A DNA stretch of 64,000 bases from Varibaculum vaginae (GCF_900604285.1 NZ_UWNY01000001.1:1121774-1185773), one strand, 5' to 3'; positions 46,530 through 56,098 are shown, numbered from the stretch's first letter. Translations and numbers: made by a program. Notes: a model not told the origin generated them from the letters alone.

Positions 46530-47912
46530 TTGCCTGCGAGTATTTACTACCTGCTAATGATGCTATTGGGAGTGGTGCTTACCATCGGTACCGCCCTATT
46601 CGTGGCGGCCGAATTCTCGATGGTGGCCTTAGATCCAGCCCAGGTTGAGGGGCGAGCCAAGCGCAAAGAAAAAGGCGCTATTGGGGTCTTAAAATCGCTA
46701 CGGCATCTATCGACTCAGCTTTCAGGGGCGCAAGTTGGAATCACCCTTACCACTATCCTTTTGGGGTATACCACTCAAAATGCGCTTACTTCGTTATTTG
46801 TTAAGTTTTTGCAGGATATAAGACTTGCGGCTTCGCTGGCCACCGCAATCGCCGTGGTGGTTGCGTTGGTGCTGGTTAATGCCTTTTCGATGGTGTTCGG
46901 GGAGTTGTTCCCCAAGAATCTGGCGCTAGCGAAACCTTTCGAAGTGGCGCGGATGGTTACTCCGCTCCAGCGTGCTTTTACCCTGCTGTTTAAACCGATA
47001 ATTACGGTTTTGAATGGGCTCTCTAATCGGGTTGTGCGGTCTTTGGGGGTGGAGCCTTTAGAGCAGCTCTCCTCTGCTCGTTCCGCTTCGGAACTAGCAG
47101 CTATGGTTCGTCATAGCGCCGAAGCCGGTACCTTGGATTTATCTACCGCCACAATTTTTACCCGCTCCGTGGGGCTGGGCAAACTATGTGCCCGCGACGT
47201 GATGACCGATCGGCGCCGGATGGACTCGTTAGAGGAGGGGCAAAGCGCCGAGGATGTAGTAGAACTTTCCCGGCGAACGGGGCATTCGCGTTTTCCGGTT
47301 TTAGGGGAGGACGCAGACGATATCCTCGGTTTGGTGCATTTGCGTCGAGCCGTAGCGGTACCTTTTGCTAAACGAAAGAATGTTCCAGTTACTGCCCAAT
47401 CCTTGCTGGTAGAGGCGTTGCGTGTGCCAGAGACTGTGCGGTTGGCGCCGCTTTTGGTACAGCTGCGAGCCGCTAATCTGCAAATGGCGGTGGTAGTCGA
47501 TGAATATGGCGGTACCTGTGGAATCGTTAGCTTAGAGGACGTTGTGGAAGAAATCGTGGGGGAAGTAGCGGACGAACATGACCTTAGGCGGCGCGGAATC
47601 AGGCTGGAAGGGAAGAATAAATGGCTGGTTGACGGAGATCTGCGTCCTGATGAAATTGCTGATCGCATTGATGTGGCGCTGCCAGATGATGGCCCTTATG
47701 AAACCGTAGCCGGGTTAATGCTGGTGATTTTGGGGAAGATCCCTAAAGAGGGGGATAGTGTCAAGGTACGGTCGCACACTTTGACAGTGGCCAGAATGGA
47801 GGGGCGGCGCATAGAAAAAGTTTTGATTGCAGCTGGCGGGTCAGAGAAAGCTCGTACTGCAGCTAAAGATCAACAAAACCAGCCTGGCAAAGGTGGTGGC
47901 AGCCATGTCTGA
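46530..47912 (+). CDS. CNNM/CorC-family membrane transporter-like protein (first of a pair)
   Basis: 460 residues. The start is TTG 46530; a nearby ATG is possible, since an in-frame stop precedes. The layout is a DUF21 membrane domain (about 1-180, with LFVAAEFSMVALDPAQVE), a CBS pair (ARDVMTDRRRMDSLEEGQSAEDVVELSRRTGHSRFPV) and a C-terminal CorC_HlyC domain (AVVVDEYGGTCGIVSLEDVVEEIVGEVADEHD). The family is linked to Mg2+/Co2+ homeostasis. The ATG of the second copy overlaps its stop by eight bases, a duplicated pair typical of actinobacteria. Confidence 0.88.
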   Translation: MPASIYYLLMMLLGVVLTIGTALFVAAEFSMVALDPAQVEGRAKRKEKGAIGVLKSLRHLSTQLSGAQVGITLTTILLGYTTQNALTSLFVKFLQDIRLAASLATAIAVVVALVLVNAFSMVFGELFPKNLALAKPFEVARMVTPLQRAFTLLFKPIITVLNGLSNRVVRSLGVEPLEQLSSARSASELAAMVRHSAEAGTLDLSTATIFTRSVGLGKLCARDVMTDRRRMDSLEEGQSAEDVVELSRRTGHSRFPVLGEDADDILGLVHLRRAVAVPFAKRKNVPVTAQSLLVEALRVPETVRLAPLLVQLRAANLQMAVVVDEYGGTCGIVSLEDVVEEIVGEVADEHDLRRRGIRLEGKNKWLVDGDLRPDEIADRIDVALPDDGPYETVAGLMLVILGKIPKEGDSVKVRSHTLTVARMEGRRIEKVLIAAGGSEKARTAAKDQQNQPGKGGGSHV

Positions 47913-48948
47913 TTGGGTGGCTTTATTGGTGGCTATGATCTTGCTGGCCGCTAATGCCTTCTTTGTTGCCGGCGAATTTTCAGTTACTTCTGCGCGGCGC
48001 TCGCAAATCGAGCCACTGGTTGTGCAAGGAAAACGGGGTGCAAAGGCGGCGCTGTGGGCGGTAGAGCACGTTTCGTTAGTACTGGCCGTCACCCAGTTGG
48101 GGATTACTTTGGCATCTACAGGACTCGGGGCAGTTGCTGAACCGGCGCTTGCGCATTTGATTTTGCGACCTTTGAATTTCTTTGGAGTATCCCCCGCGCT
48201 TGCACATCCCATTGCCTTTGTATTTGCACTGGTGTTCGTGGTTTTTCTCCACATTTTATTAGGGGAAATGATTCCAAAGAATCTAACAGTGGCGGCGGCG
48301 GTCCGGGTTTGTCTGGTGATTTCCCCTCATCTAGTGCGGATTGCTCGCGCGGTGCGCCCGATTGTGCACGCGCTGGATTCCACTGCTAACTGGTTTGTGA
48401 AACTGGTGGGAGTTACTCCCCGTTCAGAAGTGGCGCAGTCTTTTACGATTGAAGAGGTAGCCACGATTGTCGCGAAGTCTACTGCGGCAGGGACCTTGCG
48501 CGATGATCTAGGACTGTTGTCTGGCACTCTGGAGTTTTCCAGAGAAGATGTTCGTTCAGCTATGATTCCTCTCAGTCGCTTAGTGACTTTGACATGGCCG
48601 CTTTCTCCGGCTGATTTTGAGGCCGAGGTAGCGAAAACTGGTTTCTCTCGTTTTCCAATCACTGATGAATCTGGGAATCTACAGGGTTATTTGCACATCA
48701 AGGATGTGATTTTTGCTGATTCTACTGCTGTGCGCGAAGCACCGCTTGAATCTTGGCGGATTCGGGTGCTACCCGAGGTTTCACCTGATGAAGAGGTGGA
48801 GGATGCCCTGAGGCTAATGCAGAAAACCGGGGTTCACTTGGCGAAGGTGACTGAAAATGGTCAAACTTTAGGGGCTATTTTTCTAGAAGACATCTTGGAG
48901 GAACTGGTGGGGGAAGTTCGCGACATTATGCAGCGAAAAGAGGACTAG
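47905..48948 (+). CDS. CNNM/CorC-family membrane protein (second of a pair)
   Basis: 347 residues from ATG 47905, preceded by AAAGGTGG. It has a DUF21 domain (FFVAGEFSVTSARRSQIEPLV) and a CBS pair (VRSAMIPLSRLVTLTWPLSPADFEAEVAKTGFSRFPI, then VTENGQTLGAIFLEDILEELVGEV). The C-terminal CorC_HlyC domain of the first copy is missing, so the two are probably not interchangeable. It is translationally coupled to the upstream paralogue. Confidence 0.88.
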   Translation: MSDWVALLVAMILLAANAFFVAGEFSVTSARRSQIEPLVVQGKRGAKAALWAVEHVSLVLAVTQLGITLASTGLGAVAEPALAHLILRPLNFFGVSPALAHPIAFVFALVFVVFLHILLGEMIPKNLTVAAAVRVCLVISPHLVRIARAVRPIVHALDSTANWFVKLVGVTPRSEVAQSFTIEEVATIVAKSTAAGTLRDDLGLLSGTLEFSREDVRSAMIPLSRLVTLTWPLSPADFEAEVAKTGFSRFPITDESGNLQGYLHIKDVIFADSTAVREAPLESWRIRVLPEVSPDEEVEDALRLMQKTGVHLAKVTENGQTLGAIFLEDILEELVGEVRDIMQRKED

Positions 48949-49272
48949 GGGATAGAGGGAAGTCTTTTCAAATTAAGTAGATAACTTTCCTTGGTTATAA
49001 CCGGTAACCGTATTGTTTAGTCCCGTTAGAAAAGTTTGGGACAGTGGAGTGGAATCCAGGATATCTGTATGCTGCTGGGGTCTGTTATCACCGGTACGGT
49101 TATTTCCTTTGCAGGAAGAATTATTCTATTCATGCTAACTATAGGGATGGTGTCGTCAGTTGGTGTTAACTAGAAAATATGTTTCGGGAACAACTAAACA
49201 CAGATTCCTTGGATAAATTGTTACAAATTCGTTATCATTTCAGGGTTGGCTAATTTTCCGGAGGGAGCACGT
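48949..49272. promoter_or_regulatory. Upstream region of the M23 peptidase with an MtrA-box-like direct repeat
   Basis: This 324-base gap holds no gene that I can support. GTTACA (49220-49225) and GTTATC (49231-49236) are direct repeats with a 5-base spacer, the arrangement of MtrA sites in front of cell-wall peptidase genes of actinobacteria. Two further partial dyads around ACCGGTA lie near 49000 and 49095. Confidence 0.35.
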
Positions 49273-50094
49273 ATGGAACAATCGCTTGCGTCTAGACGTT
49301 CTCGCCGTGATGAACGCATACGTCGACGGCGCCTGCATCGTTTTGCTGCTATTCCGCGTGCCTTCGTGATATTAGGGCTGGCAACTGTCACTATTGTCGC
49401 TCCTCTTACCGGGTTTGTGCAGGCTAATAAGCCAGGGTCTATGACTGCCCACATTCTTTCTTTGCAAGGTGCCGGCCATAGTTGGGCGGGCAGCTCCAAC
49501 GCTTTAGCTGCTCGGGACTCCGGAGAAGGATTAATTCCTGTTCCTGCGGCTGGTACCCGTGCCCGGATTCTAAATTCTGATCCCCAGTGCCAGTTCTCTA
49601 ACGTTGGATCCGGTAACAAGGGGTCCGAAATTATGTCTACTGAGGGAGCGATTCTTTTTCCGCTGGAGCGAGGAGTTTTTCAGCAGACCTCACCCTTTGG
49701 GGATAGGGTTCATCCGATTTCGGGAATTCGATCCCGCCACACGGGAACCGATTTTGCAGCTCCAGGGGGTACCCCGATTCATGCTTTAACCGATGGGGAA
49801 GTAGTGTTCGTCGGTCCTTTAGGCGGGGGAGGCAATGCGGTACGGGTGAAACACAATATTGATGGGCAAACTGTTTTTTCGCAGTACAAGCATATGCTAG
49901 ATGGTTCTTTTGCGGTTAAAGTTGGTCAGCATGTCAAAGCGGGAGACCAGCTGGGAGCAGTAGGATCGACCGGGGATTCCACCGGAAATCACCTGCACTT
50001 CGAGATAATGCCAGACCGGGAGGAAAACTTCGTTGATCCGGTTCCCTGGCTGGAAGCCCATCATTTCCGCTACCTAGGACAAAAATGCAATTAA
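49273..50094 (+). CDS. M23-family metallopeptidase (LytM-type), membrane-anchored
   Basis: 273 residues from ATG 49273, chosen because GGAGGGAGC lies just before it. A very basic N-terminus (RRSRRDERIRRRRLHR) precedes a single membrane anchor or signal segment (VILGLATVTIVAPLTGF). The LytM domain has the zinc ligands in RHTGTDF (about 150) and HLHFE (about 240), followed by a short tail. It cleaves peptidoglycan cross-links or stem peptides. The stop overlaps the GDPD start by ten bases. Confidence 0.9.
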   Translation: MEQSLASRRSRRDERIRRRRLHRFAAIPRAFVILGLATVTIVAPLTGFVQANKPGSMTAHILSLQGAGHSWAGSSNALAARDSGEGLIPVPAAGTRARILNSDPQCQFSNVGSGNKGSEIMSTEGAILFPLERGVFQQTSPFGDRVHPISGIRSRHTGTDFAAPGGTPIHALTDGEVVFVGPLGGGGNAVRVKHNIDGQTVFSQYKHMLDGSFAVKVGQHVKAGDQLGAVGSTGDSTGNHLHFEIMPDREENFVDPVPWLEAHHFRYLGQKCN

Positions 50095-50810
50095 AACCGC
50101 AGATAATCGCGCACCGGGGTGGCGGGGGAGAGACAGTCGAGAACACCCGGGAATCGATTCTTTATGCGCTTTCGCTCAAAGTTAGTCGGTTTGAAACCGA
50201 TGTGCGCACCCTCAAAGATGGAACTGTGGTGCTTCAACATGACGCGCAGCTACAAAACCCTTGGGGGGATTGGCGCAAGGTAGGGGAGCTTACCTCTCAG
50301 GAATATTTTGCTCTTCGTGGTCCACAAGGTCAATGTCCGATTTCGCTGAAAAGCGCTCTGGAGGACTTCCCTAATCTTGCCTATAACATCGACATTAAAG
50401 AACCCCGGGCTCTCCAAGGAGCCCTGCAAGCAGTTAATGATGCGGATGCTTGGGAACGGGTAGTGTTCTCCTCGTTTTCCCCTAAGACTCTGTGTGAAAT
50501 AAGGAACCGGCACCCTCATGCACAAATTTGCTTATCAACGCATGAAGTTTTGAAGGCGGTGGTTGCTGCCCGTACCGGAAATACCTATCTATTTCAAACT
50601 TCGGGAGGTTTTGCACAGGTTCCCTTGCGTTGGTGGGGAGTAACTATCGTTGATCGGGAATTCGTTGCTTGGAATCATTGCCGGGGAATCCGGGTTGAGC
50701 CCTGGACTGTAAATGATGAGCCAGCAATGCGGGAACTAGCTCGTCTAGGTGTAGATGCAATTATGACCGACTATCCAGCGCGTCTAAAAAAGGTGCTTGC
50801 CACGCTGTGA
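50085..50810 (+). CDS. Glycerophosphodiester phosphodiesterase
   Basis: 241 residues. The GDPD pattern IAHRGGGGETVENTRES (His/Arg/Glu) is followed by FETDVRTLKDGTVVLQHD (Glu, Asp, His), YNIDIKEP and WTVNDEPAMRELARLGVDAIMTDYP. It hydrolyses glycerophosphodiesters to glycerol-3-phosphate and an alcohol. There is no signal peptide, so it acts in the cytoplasm. It overlaps the M23 gene by ten bases. Confidence 0.92.
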   Translation: MQLKPQIIAHRGGGGETVENTRESILYALSLKVSRFETDVRTLKDGTVVLQHDAQLQNPWGDWRKVGELTSQEYFALRGPQGQCPISLKSALEDFPNLAYNIDIKEPRALQGALQAVNDADAWERVVFSSFSPKTLCEIRNRHPHAQICLSTHEVLKAVVAARTGNTYLFQTSGGFAQVPLRWWGVTIVDREFVAWNHCRGIRVEPWTVNDEPAMRELARLGVDAIMTDYPARLKKVLATL

Positions 50811-50837
50811 ATTGCTGCTAACTGGTAGAGTTGAGGC

Positions 50838-51287
50838 ATGAGAATTCACGTTGCCTGCGATCATGCAGCATTTGACCTAAAACAAGCATTGGTGGCTCAT
50901 CTTGAAGATCAAGGTCTTGAGGTAGTTGACCATGGAGCTAAAGAATATGACGCCCAAGATGATTATCCCAATACCTGTATTCCTTGTGCGCAAGCCGTCC
51001 TAGCTGACGAAGGTTCTCTAGGGGTAGTGCTTGGGGGATCGGGTAATGGTGAACAGATGGCCGCAAACTGCGTCAAGGGAATCCGAGCAGCTTTGGCCTG
51101 GAGTCTGGAAACCGCTAAGCTAGCTCGCGAACATAATAATGCCCAGGTTGTGGCGGTGGGGGCGCGTATGCATGAAACTTCCCAGGCATTAGCCATAATC
51201 GATGCTTTCATTGCCGAGCCCTTTTCAGAGGGAGAGCGCCATCAGAGACGCATTGATTTAATGACCCAATATGAACAGGAAAAATAA
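50838..51287 (+). CDS. rpiB: Ribose-5-phosphate isomerase B
   Basis: 149 residues. The RpiB/LacAB markers are HVACDHAAFDLK at the start, DDYPNTCIPCAQAV and GGSGNGEQMAANCVKGIRAALAW, then ANNAQVVAVGARMH-like sequence (HNNAQVVAVGARMH). It interconverts ribose-5-phosphate and ribulose-5-phosphate in the pentose phosphate pathway. The gene for the degenerate ABC ATPase begins within its last 17 bases. Confidence 0.93.
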   Translation: MRIHVACDHAAFDLKQALVAHLEDQGLEVVDHGAKEYDAQDDYPNTCIPCAQAVLADEGSLGVVLGGSGNGEQMAANCVKGIRAALAWSLETAKLAREHNNAQVVAVGARMHETSQALAIIDAFIAEPFSEGERHQRRIDLMTQYEQEK

Positions 51288-51984
51288 TTCCTCATTCAAG
51301 CATATTGAAGTTCCTAGGGTGCGCCTGAGCGAGGTTAGCTACCCTGGGGATGAAGCTGGGCAACCATTGCTGGCGGGGGTATCGCTCACAGTTAGGCCGG
51401 GCGAGATGTTGGCAATAGTTGCCTCAGCTTCCATTAATCGTGTTTTGCTAGACCTAATTTCTGGCCTGGAAGAACCCTGCGCGGGCAGTATTGAACTCGA
51501 AGGGCAAGACCTTAGAGAAATGAGTGCTCAGCAGCGCGCTTGGTTGCGGCGGGAAAAGATTGGGATAGTGATGCCCGCAGCGAACTTGGTTGATGACTTA
51601 ACCGCAGCCGAGAATATCGCGTTAGTTTATGAACTTTCGGGTATTAGTCACCAGCAGGCACTTTCTCGAGCCGGGGTAGCTTTAGCTAATGTGCGTGCTT
51701 CTGAATTCGGCGACCGATATCCGCAGCAGCTAGATCTTTTCAATCAGCAAAAAATCGCAATAACCAGAGCCGGACTAGGGGGAGCGAAGTTAATACTAGC
51801 TTTCGATCCTGTGACAGAACTGGATGTAGCCCAGGGAAAACAGATTTTGCATATGCTGCGCACGCAAGTTGAAAACGGCAATTCTTGCTTACTGTTTTCC
51901 ACTCGAGAATCTCTGGCAGACTTTGCTGACCGCTCCTTGAAAATTCAACCAGTAGCTTCCAGCTGTAGGGGAGTAGAAAGATGA
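51271..51984 (+). CDS. Degenerate ABC-type ATPase lacking a Walker A motif
   Basis: 237 residues in one open frame. The backbone is that of the MacB/LolD/FtsE ABC ATPases (LLAGVSLTVRPGEMLAIV ... LDLISGLEEPCAGSIELEGQDL ... NLVDDLTAAENIAL). The P-loop GxxGxGKS/T is replaced by ASASINRVL, the signature LSGGQ by LDLFNQ (DLFNQQKIAITRA), and the Walker B DEP by FDPVTELD. It probably cannot hydrolyse ATP. It overlaps the start of the broken permease by four bases. Confidence 0.8.
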   Translation: MNRKNNSSFKHIEVPRVRLSEVSYPGDEAGQPLLAGVSLTVRPGEMLAIVASASINRVLLDLISGLEEPCAGSIELEGQDLREMSAQQRAWLRREKIGIVMPAANLVDDLTAAENIALVYELSGISHQQALSRAGVALANVRASEFGDRYPQQLDLFNQQKIAITRAGLGGAKLILAFDPVTELDVAQGKQILHMLRTQVENGNSCLLFSTRESLADFADRSLKIQPVASSCRGVER

Positions 51985-53274
51985 CTAGAACGGGCTTAAT
52001 CTGGAGATTAGCCTACCGAGGAATTACCCGCAATTCTCGTTACTCCTTGCTGGTGTTTGCCCTGGTTGCACTAGCATCTTGCCTGATGACAATAGTAACA
52101 ATCTCGCAGGTGACCCGCGATCCGGTGGCAGCTGCTCCGCAAGAAGCAGTTTTCCCCGCAGCGAGCGCCGCCATAGAGTATCGTCCCGGGCTTACATGGC
52201 AAGAACTGGATGGTATCGAGTTTTTAACCACCGACGGAAAGCGGCATTGGAGAATTGGGGAGGGGGCAAGTCCTTTTATTCCTGGAAGCCAAGATATATC
52301 AAAAATTCTTGGGAAAACCCGACTGATACCCCTGATTTTTACCTCTGGAAGTTTTTTATCTACCAGTTCTGAGGCCGAGAGGGGGGATCTTTCGGGGCTG
52401 ACGGCCAACTGGCAGTTGTTAGATCCTCTTGCAGATACGGTAATAAAAGGGAAAAATCCGACTAAAATCGATGAAATTTCCGTGAGTCACAAAACAGCCA
52501 AGCAGTTGTCCTTACAAAGTGGGGGAAAAAATTCACGGCAGCAAAATCTGCTCAGCGAACACTTGTTTAAAGGATAGAACATATCGGGTTGTGGGGCTTT
52601 TTCGGGCGCCTCACAGCTCCTGGCAACAGTTCCGCCTGGCGCCCAACGCGCAAAATATTTTTCTCAGATCCTCTGCAAACTTGCAAAATCAGGAAATTAG
52701 CATCATCTGGCCATTCAATAAACTTTCCGAACAGGAAAAGAAATATCCTTACTTCATTTACTCTTTTCAGGTCTTAGCGAATACTGATATTTCTGCGCAC
52801 CAACGAAGCCAGCTGAACAATTCACAGCTGCGGGTGATTGCGATAGATGATCGGCCATATTGGGATTTTGAAGCGATTACTTTCGCCCAACGCACGCTGC
52901 TATTCTTACCGGCGATTGCAGTCTATCTGCTGGCATTATTTTTGCTTAATCTGCCGTTCATGACGCGTTTGCTGCTTAGACAGCGCGATAATTTTCGGGT
53001 GATGCAGCGTGTTGGTGCTCCCCCTCGTCTGATTCCCCAGATATTGGCAGTACAGGCGATATTGATGGGTACAGGGGGAAGTATTGTGGGAGTTATAGTC
53101 GGCTATGCTTTACAACAAATCATTATTAGTCCCGACACCGGAGCGCCCCATATCGTATTATTTTTCCTAGCTTTAGCGGCTTGCCTCGGGGTTTGGTGCT
53201 GCGGGCTGGCAATGTCTTGGGCAAGGAAAAATACCTGCAAGCACCAGCATCCGGCAAAAGTATCTTCAAACTAA
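51981..53274 (+). pseudogene. FtsX/MacB-like permease with a frameshift
   Basis: The first part (51981-52577) has an N-terminal membrane helix and an extracytoplasmic domain; it ends at a TAG. A second frame, +1 relative to the first, carries the rest of the domain (DRTYRVVGLF...) and three C-terminal membrane helices (LLFLPAIAVYLLALFLL, LAVQAILMGTGGSIVGVIVGYAL, IVLFFLALAACLGVWCCGLAMSW). The switch lies near TTGTTTAAAGGATAG (52563-52577), a short T/A run. A one-base insertion, a two-base deletion or a sequencing error would explain it. With the dead ATPase upstream, decay of the whole exporter is the simplest reading. Confidence 0.75.
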
Positions 53275-53314
53275 ACTGGGGTTAGTATTCCGATAACTGG
53301 CACCAATTAAAAAG

Positions 53315-53348
53315 ATGGCGGGGATAGGACGTGTCCTATCCCCGCCAT
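53315..53348. terminator. 16-bp perfect hairpin, probable bidirectional terminator
   Basis: ATGGCGGGGATAGGAC and its perfect complement are separated by only two bases, so the top two pairs open to form the loop. It lies between the broken permease and the ackA stop, and has TTAAAAA/ATTTATA flanks. Confidence 0.75.
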
Positions 53349-53370
53349 TTATAGCAACTATATTTTTCCG

Positions 53371-54561
53371 CTAGGAGTTAACTATCGAATGAACCTGTTG
53401 AGCGATGGCTAACTCTTCATTAGTTGGGACTACTAGTACTTTTACGGAAGAATCAGGGGTCGAAATAATTGCTTCGTCATTCGCGTGCCCTTCATTAAGC
53501 TCCGGATCAATTTTTATGCCCATAAAGGCGAGCTCCTGACAGAGTTTGGCGCGAATCCTAAAATCATTTTCACCGACTCCGGCAGTGAAGGTCAGAGCGT
53601 CTAGTCCGCCCATTACCGCCCAATAGGCACCAACATACTTCACCAGGCGATGTAAATAAATTTGCATCGCCATTTCAGCCTGTTCATCTCCTTCTTCGAT
53701 TAGCTTCCAGTTCTCACGCATATCATTATGCCCAGTCAGGCCTTTCATGCCGGAGCGCCGGTTGAGAAGCTCATCGATTTCATCGATGCTCATATGGCCT
53801 TCCCGGTACAGATGGAACACAGCTGCCGGATCGATATCGCCGGTGCGTCCCCCCATAACCAGTCCCTCTAGCGGGGTTAGTCCCATGGAGGTTTCTACGG
53901 GATGGTGCCTAACAATTGCAGAGGCGGAGGCGCCATTTCCAAGGTGTAAAACAATCTGTTTAAGATCAGAGGTTCCCAATATGGATCGTACCCGATGAGC
54001 AACATATTGGTGAGACGTACCGTGGGCACCATAACGACGAATCCGGTATTTTTCGGCGACAGAACGTTTCAGTGCATAGGTATAGGCCTTTTCGGGGAGA
54101 TGATTAAAGAAGGCCGTATCGAATACCGCCACGTGCGGAACCTTCGGCAGGATCCGTTTAGCGGCATCGATGCCTTTCAAGTGGGCAGGGTTGTGTAAGG
54201 GGGCGAGAGGGCAAAGTTCCTCAATCAAGGAGTGTACTGTCTCGTCAATTAGAGCCGGTCCAGAAAAATATGGACCTCCTTGTACAATGCGGTGACCTAC
54301 CCCGACCACGTGGGAGTCTTCAAGTGCAGGACCGATGTTTTCGAAGAGTTCTTCTACAACCGACATCCCCTCGAGATGATCCCTAACTGGGCGCTGCATT
54401 TCATGCTCTTCATCCTGGTATACGTGTTTGATGCGACTGCATTTCTCGCCAATCTGTTCGACAATTCCAGATGCTATTTCTTTTTCGCTCTCCGGGTTAA
54501 TCAGCTTGTATTTAATCGATGACGAACCGGAGTTAATTACCAGAATGGTATCGTTTTCCAT
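53371..54561 (-). CDS. ackA: Acetate kinase
   Basis: 396 residues. The ASKHA motifs are present: LVINSGSSSIKYKL at the start, FDTAFFNHLPEKAYTYAL, YGAHGTSHQYV, LHLGNGASASAI and GGRTGDIDP, then LTFTAGVGEND. It converts acetyl phosphate and ADP to acetate and ATP. It lies 22 bases after pta on the same strand, so the two form the pta-ackA fermentation operon. Confidence 0.95.
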   Translation of the reverse strand: MENDTILVINSGSSSIKYKLINPESEKEIASGIVEQIGEKCSRIKHVYQDEEHEMQRPVRDHLEGMSVVEELFENIGPALEDSHVVGVGHRIVQGGPYFSGPALIDETVHSLIEELCPLAPLHNPAHLKGIDAAKRILPKVPHVAVFDTAFFNHLPEKAYTYALKRSVAEKYRIRRYGAHGTSHQYVAHRVRSILGTSDLKQIVLHLGNGASASAIVRHHPVETSMGLTPLEGLVMGGRTGDIDPAAVFHLYREGHMSIDEIDELLNRRSGMKGLTGHNDMRENWKLIEEGDEQAEMAMQIYLHRLVKYVGAYWAVMGGLDALTFTAGVGENDFRIRAKLCQELAFMGIKIDPELNEGHANDEAIISTPDSSVKVLVVPTNEELAIAQQVHSIVNS

Positions 54562-54583
54562 GCTTTCCTCTTCCTTTTAGGGA

Positions 54584-56098
54584 TTATCCCTGTGCCTGAA
54601 TCGCAGTAATGATAATGGTATTAACCATATCGGCAACCAACGCTCCGCGCGATAGGTCATTGACCGGTTTATTTAATCCCTGCAAAATCGGGCCGACAGC
54701 GACAGCTCCAGCGGTGCGCTGCACCGCCTTGTATACGCAGTTTCCCACGTCGAGATGATTAAAAACAAATACGTTTGCCTGTCCGGCTACCGGTGAATCG
54801 GGGCGCTTGGTAGCGGCTACCTTCTGGTCGATTGCAGCATCAAATTGCAACGGGCCGTCCACTGTTAGCTCGGGGTGGTTTTCCTTCACCAATTTTAGGG
54901 CTTCTGCCACTTTAGTGACGGTTTCCCCACTTCCGGAATCCCCGGTGGAATAGGAAATAAGAGCTACTTTGGGGTCAATTCCGAATTGGGCTGCGGTTTT
55001 TGCGCTAGAGGCGGCAATGTCCGCCAACTGGCTGCAATCTGGATTGATTGAAACCGCACAATCGGCATATAGATCCGCGTGATCAGAAAAGAGCATGAGG
55101 AAAGCTCCGGATACGGTCGAAACCTCGGGCTTGGTCTTAATAATTTGGAGGGCGGGACGAATAGTATTTGCAGTGGTGTGACAGGCTCCAGAGACCATGC
55201 CGTCGGCGTCGCTACATTCAATCATCATGGTGCCGAAGTAGGCGGAGTCTTTTAGCATCTCCCGCGCCTTCTCCGGGGTTACTCCCTTGTGAGCTCTCAG
55301 TTCGCTCAGACGCTGACTGTAGCGCGCGATGAGTTTTTCATCGCGCAAGGAAACTACCTTAGCGTCGCTCAAATCCAGCTTGAGCTCTTGAGCGCGGGTC
55401 GTGACCTCAGATTCTTCCCCTAGCAGGATTATTTTTGCCGCCGACAGCTTTAGAATCTGAGCCGCAGCTTGTAGTACCCGATCATCCTCTGATTCGGGTA
55501 AAACAATAGTACGCGGTAAGGCTTTAGCCCGTTCGGTCAATATCCCCTGATAGGCCAACGGGGGGATAGCGACCTGCGGTGGGTTTTCCAAAACCGGGCG
55601 GAGCTGCGCAAGATCGCCAGCGCTTACTTTAGAACCACTTATCGTGGCTACTGGGGCATGTTCAAGACTTACCGAGGGGGTGAAAGCGGCATTTATTAGG
55701 ATAGTTCCCGCCGGAGTGCCTCCGTTGCGGGAAGCAGTTAGTGCCATAATATGGCTGGCCTTGATAGCGGCATCTTCATCCATCCCGGAAGCATCGATTA
55801 ACAAGATCATGGGAGCCAGCAGGTGGGCGGCTACGCGGGCATGAACCGCGGTGATATCTAAACTGGCAGGTGCGGATGAGTAGGAACCATCATAGATGGC
55901 AGCCGGGGAGTGGGAAAAAGCATCTATAACTTGCTGTGCCGATTGCTCAGATTTGAGAATCCAATCTTCTAGCGAGGGTGATCCCTTTTGAAAAACTGGC
56001 TGTATCGGGGAGTTCTCTAGCAGCTGTGCCAGAGACTCAACAATAGACTTGGTATCAATATCTGCCTGTAGAGGAGCTAGATAATAGGATTTTTTCAT
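54584..56098 (-). CDS. pta: Phosphate acetyltransferase (short form)
   Basis: 504 residues. The C-terminal PTA_PTB catalytic domain (about 180-500) is complete, with RTIVLPESEDDRVLQAA, MIECSDADGMVSGACHTTANTIRPALQI, FLMLFSDHADLYADCAVSINPDCSQLADIA and SGSGETVTKV. The N-terminal ~170 residues retain only a shortened BioD-like region (LLAPMILLIDASGMDED) with no P-loop, and the DRTGG domain of long Pta proteins is missing. It makes acetyl phosphate from acetyl-CoA; ackA follows. Confidence 0.92.
   Translation of the reverse strand: MKKSYYLAPLQADIDTKSIVESLAQLLENSPIQPVFQKGSPSLEDWILKSEQSAQQVIDAFSHSPAAIYDGSYSSAPASLDITAVHARVAAHLLAPMILLIDASGMDEDAAIKASHIMALTASRNGGTPAGTILINAAFTPSVSLEHAPVATISGSKVSAGDLAQLRPVLENPPQVAIPPLAYQGILTERAKALPRTIVLPESEDDRVLQAAAQILKLSAAKIILLGEESEVTTRAQELKLDLSDAKVVSLRDEKLIARYSQRLSELRAHKGVTPEKAREMLKDSAYFGTMMIECSDADGMVSGACHTTANTIRPALQIIKTKPEVSTVSGAFLMLFSDHADLYADCAVSINPDCSQLADIAASSAKTAAQFGIDPKVALISYSTGDSGSGETVTKVAEALKLVKENHPELTVDGPLQFDAAIDQKVAATKRPDSPVAGQANVFVFNHLDVGNCVYKAVQRTAGAVAVGPILQGLNKPVNDLSRGALVADMVNTIIITAIQAQG

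Noticed and set aside
52560-52580. Programmed frameshift in the permease gene
   Set aside because: The needed shift is +1, whereas TTTAAAG-type slippery sites work by -1 and the heptamer is not in the right phase. With the upstream ATPase also degenerate, a mutation is more likely.
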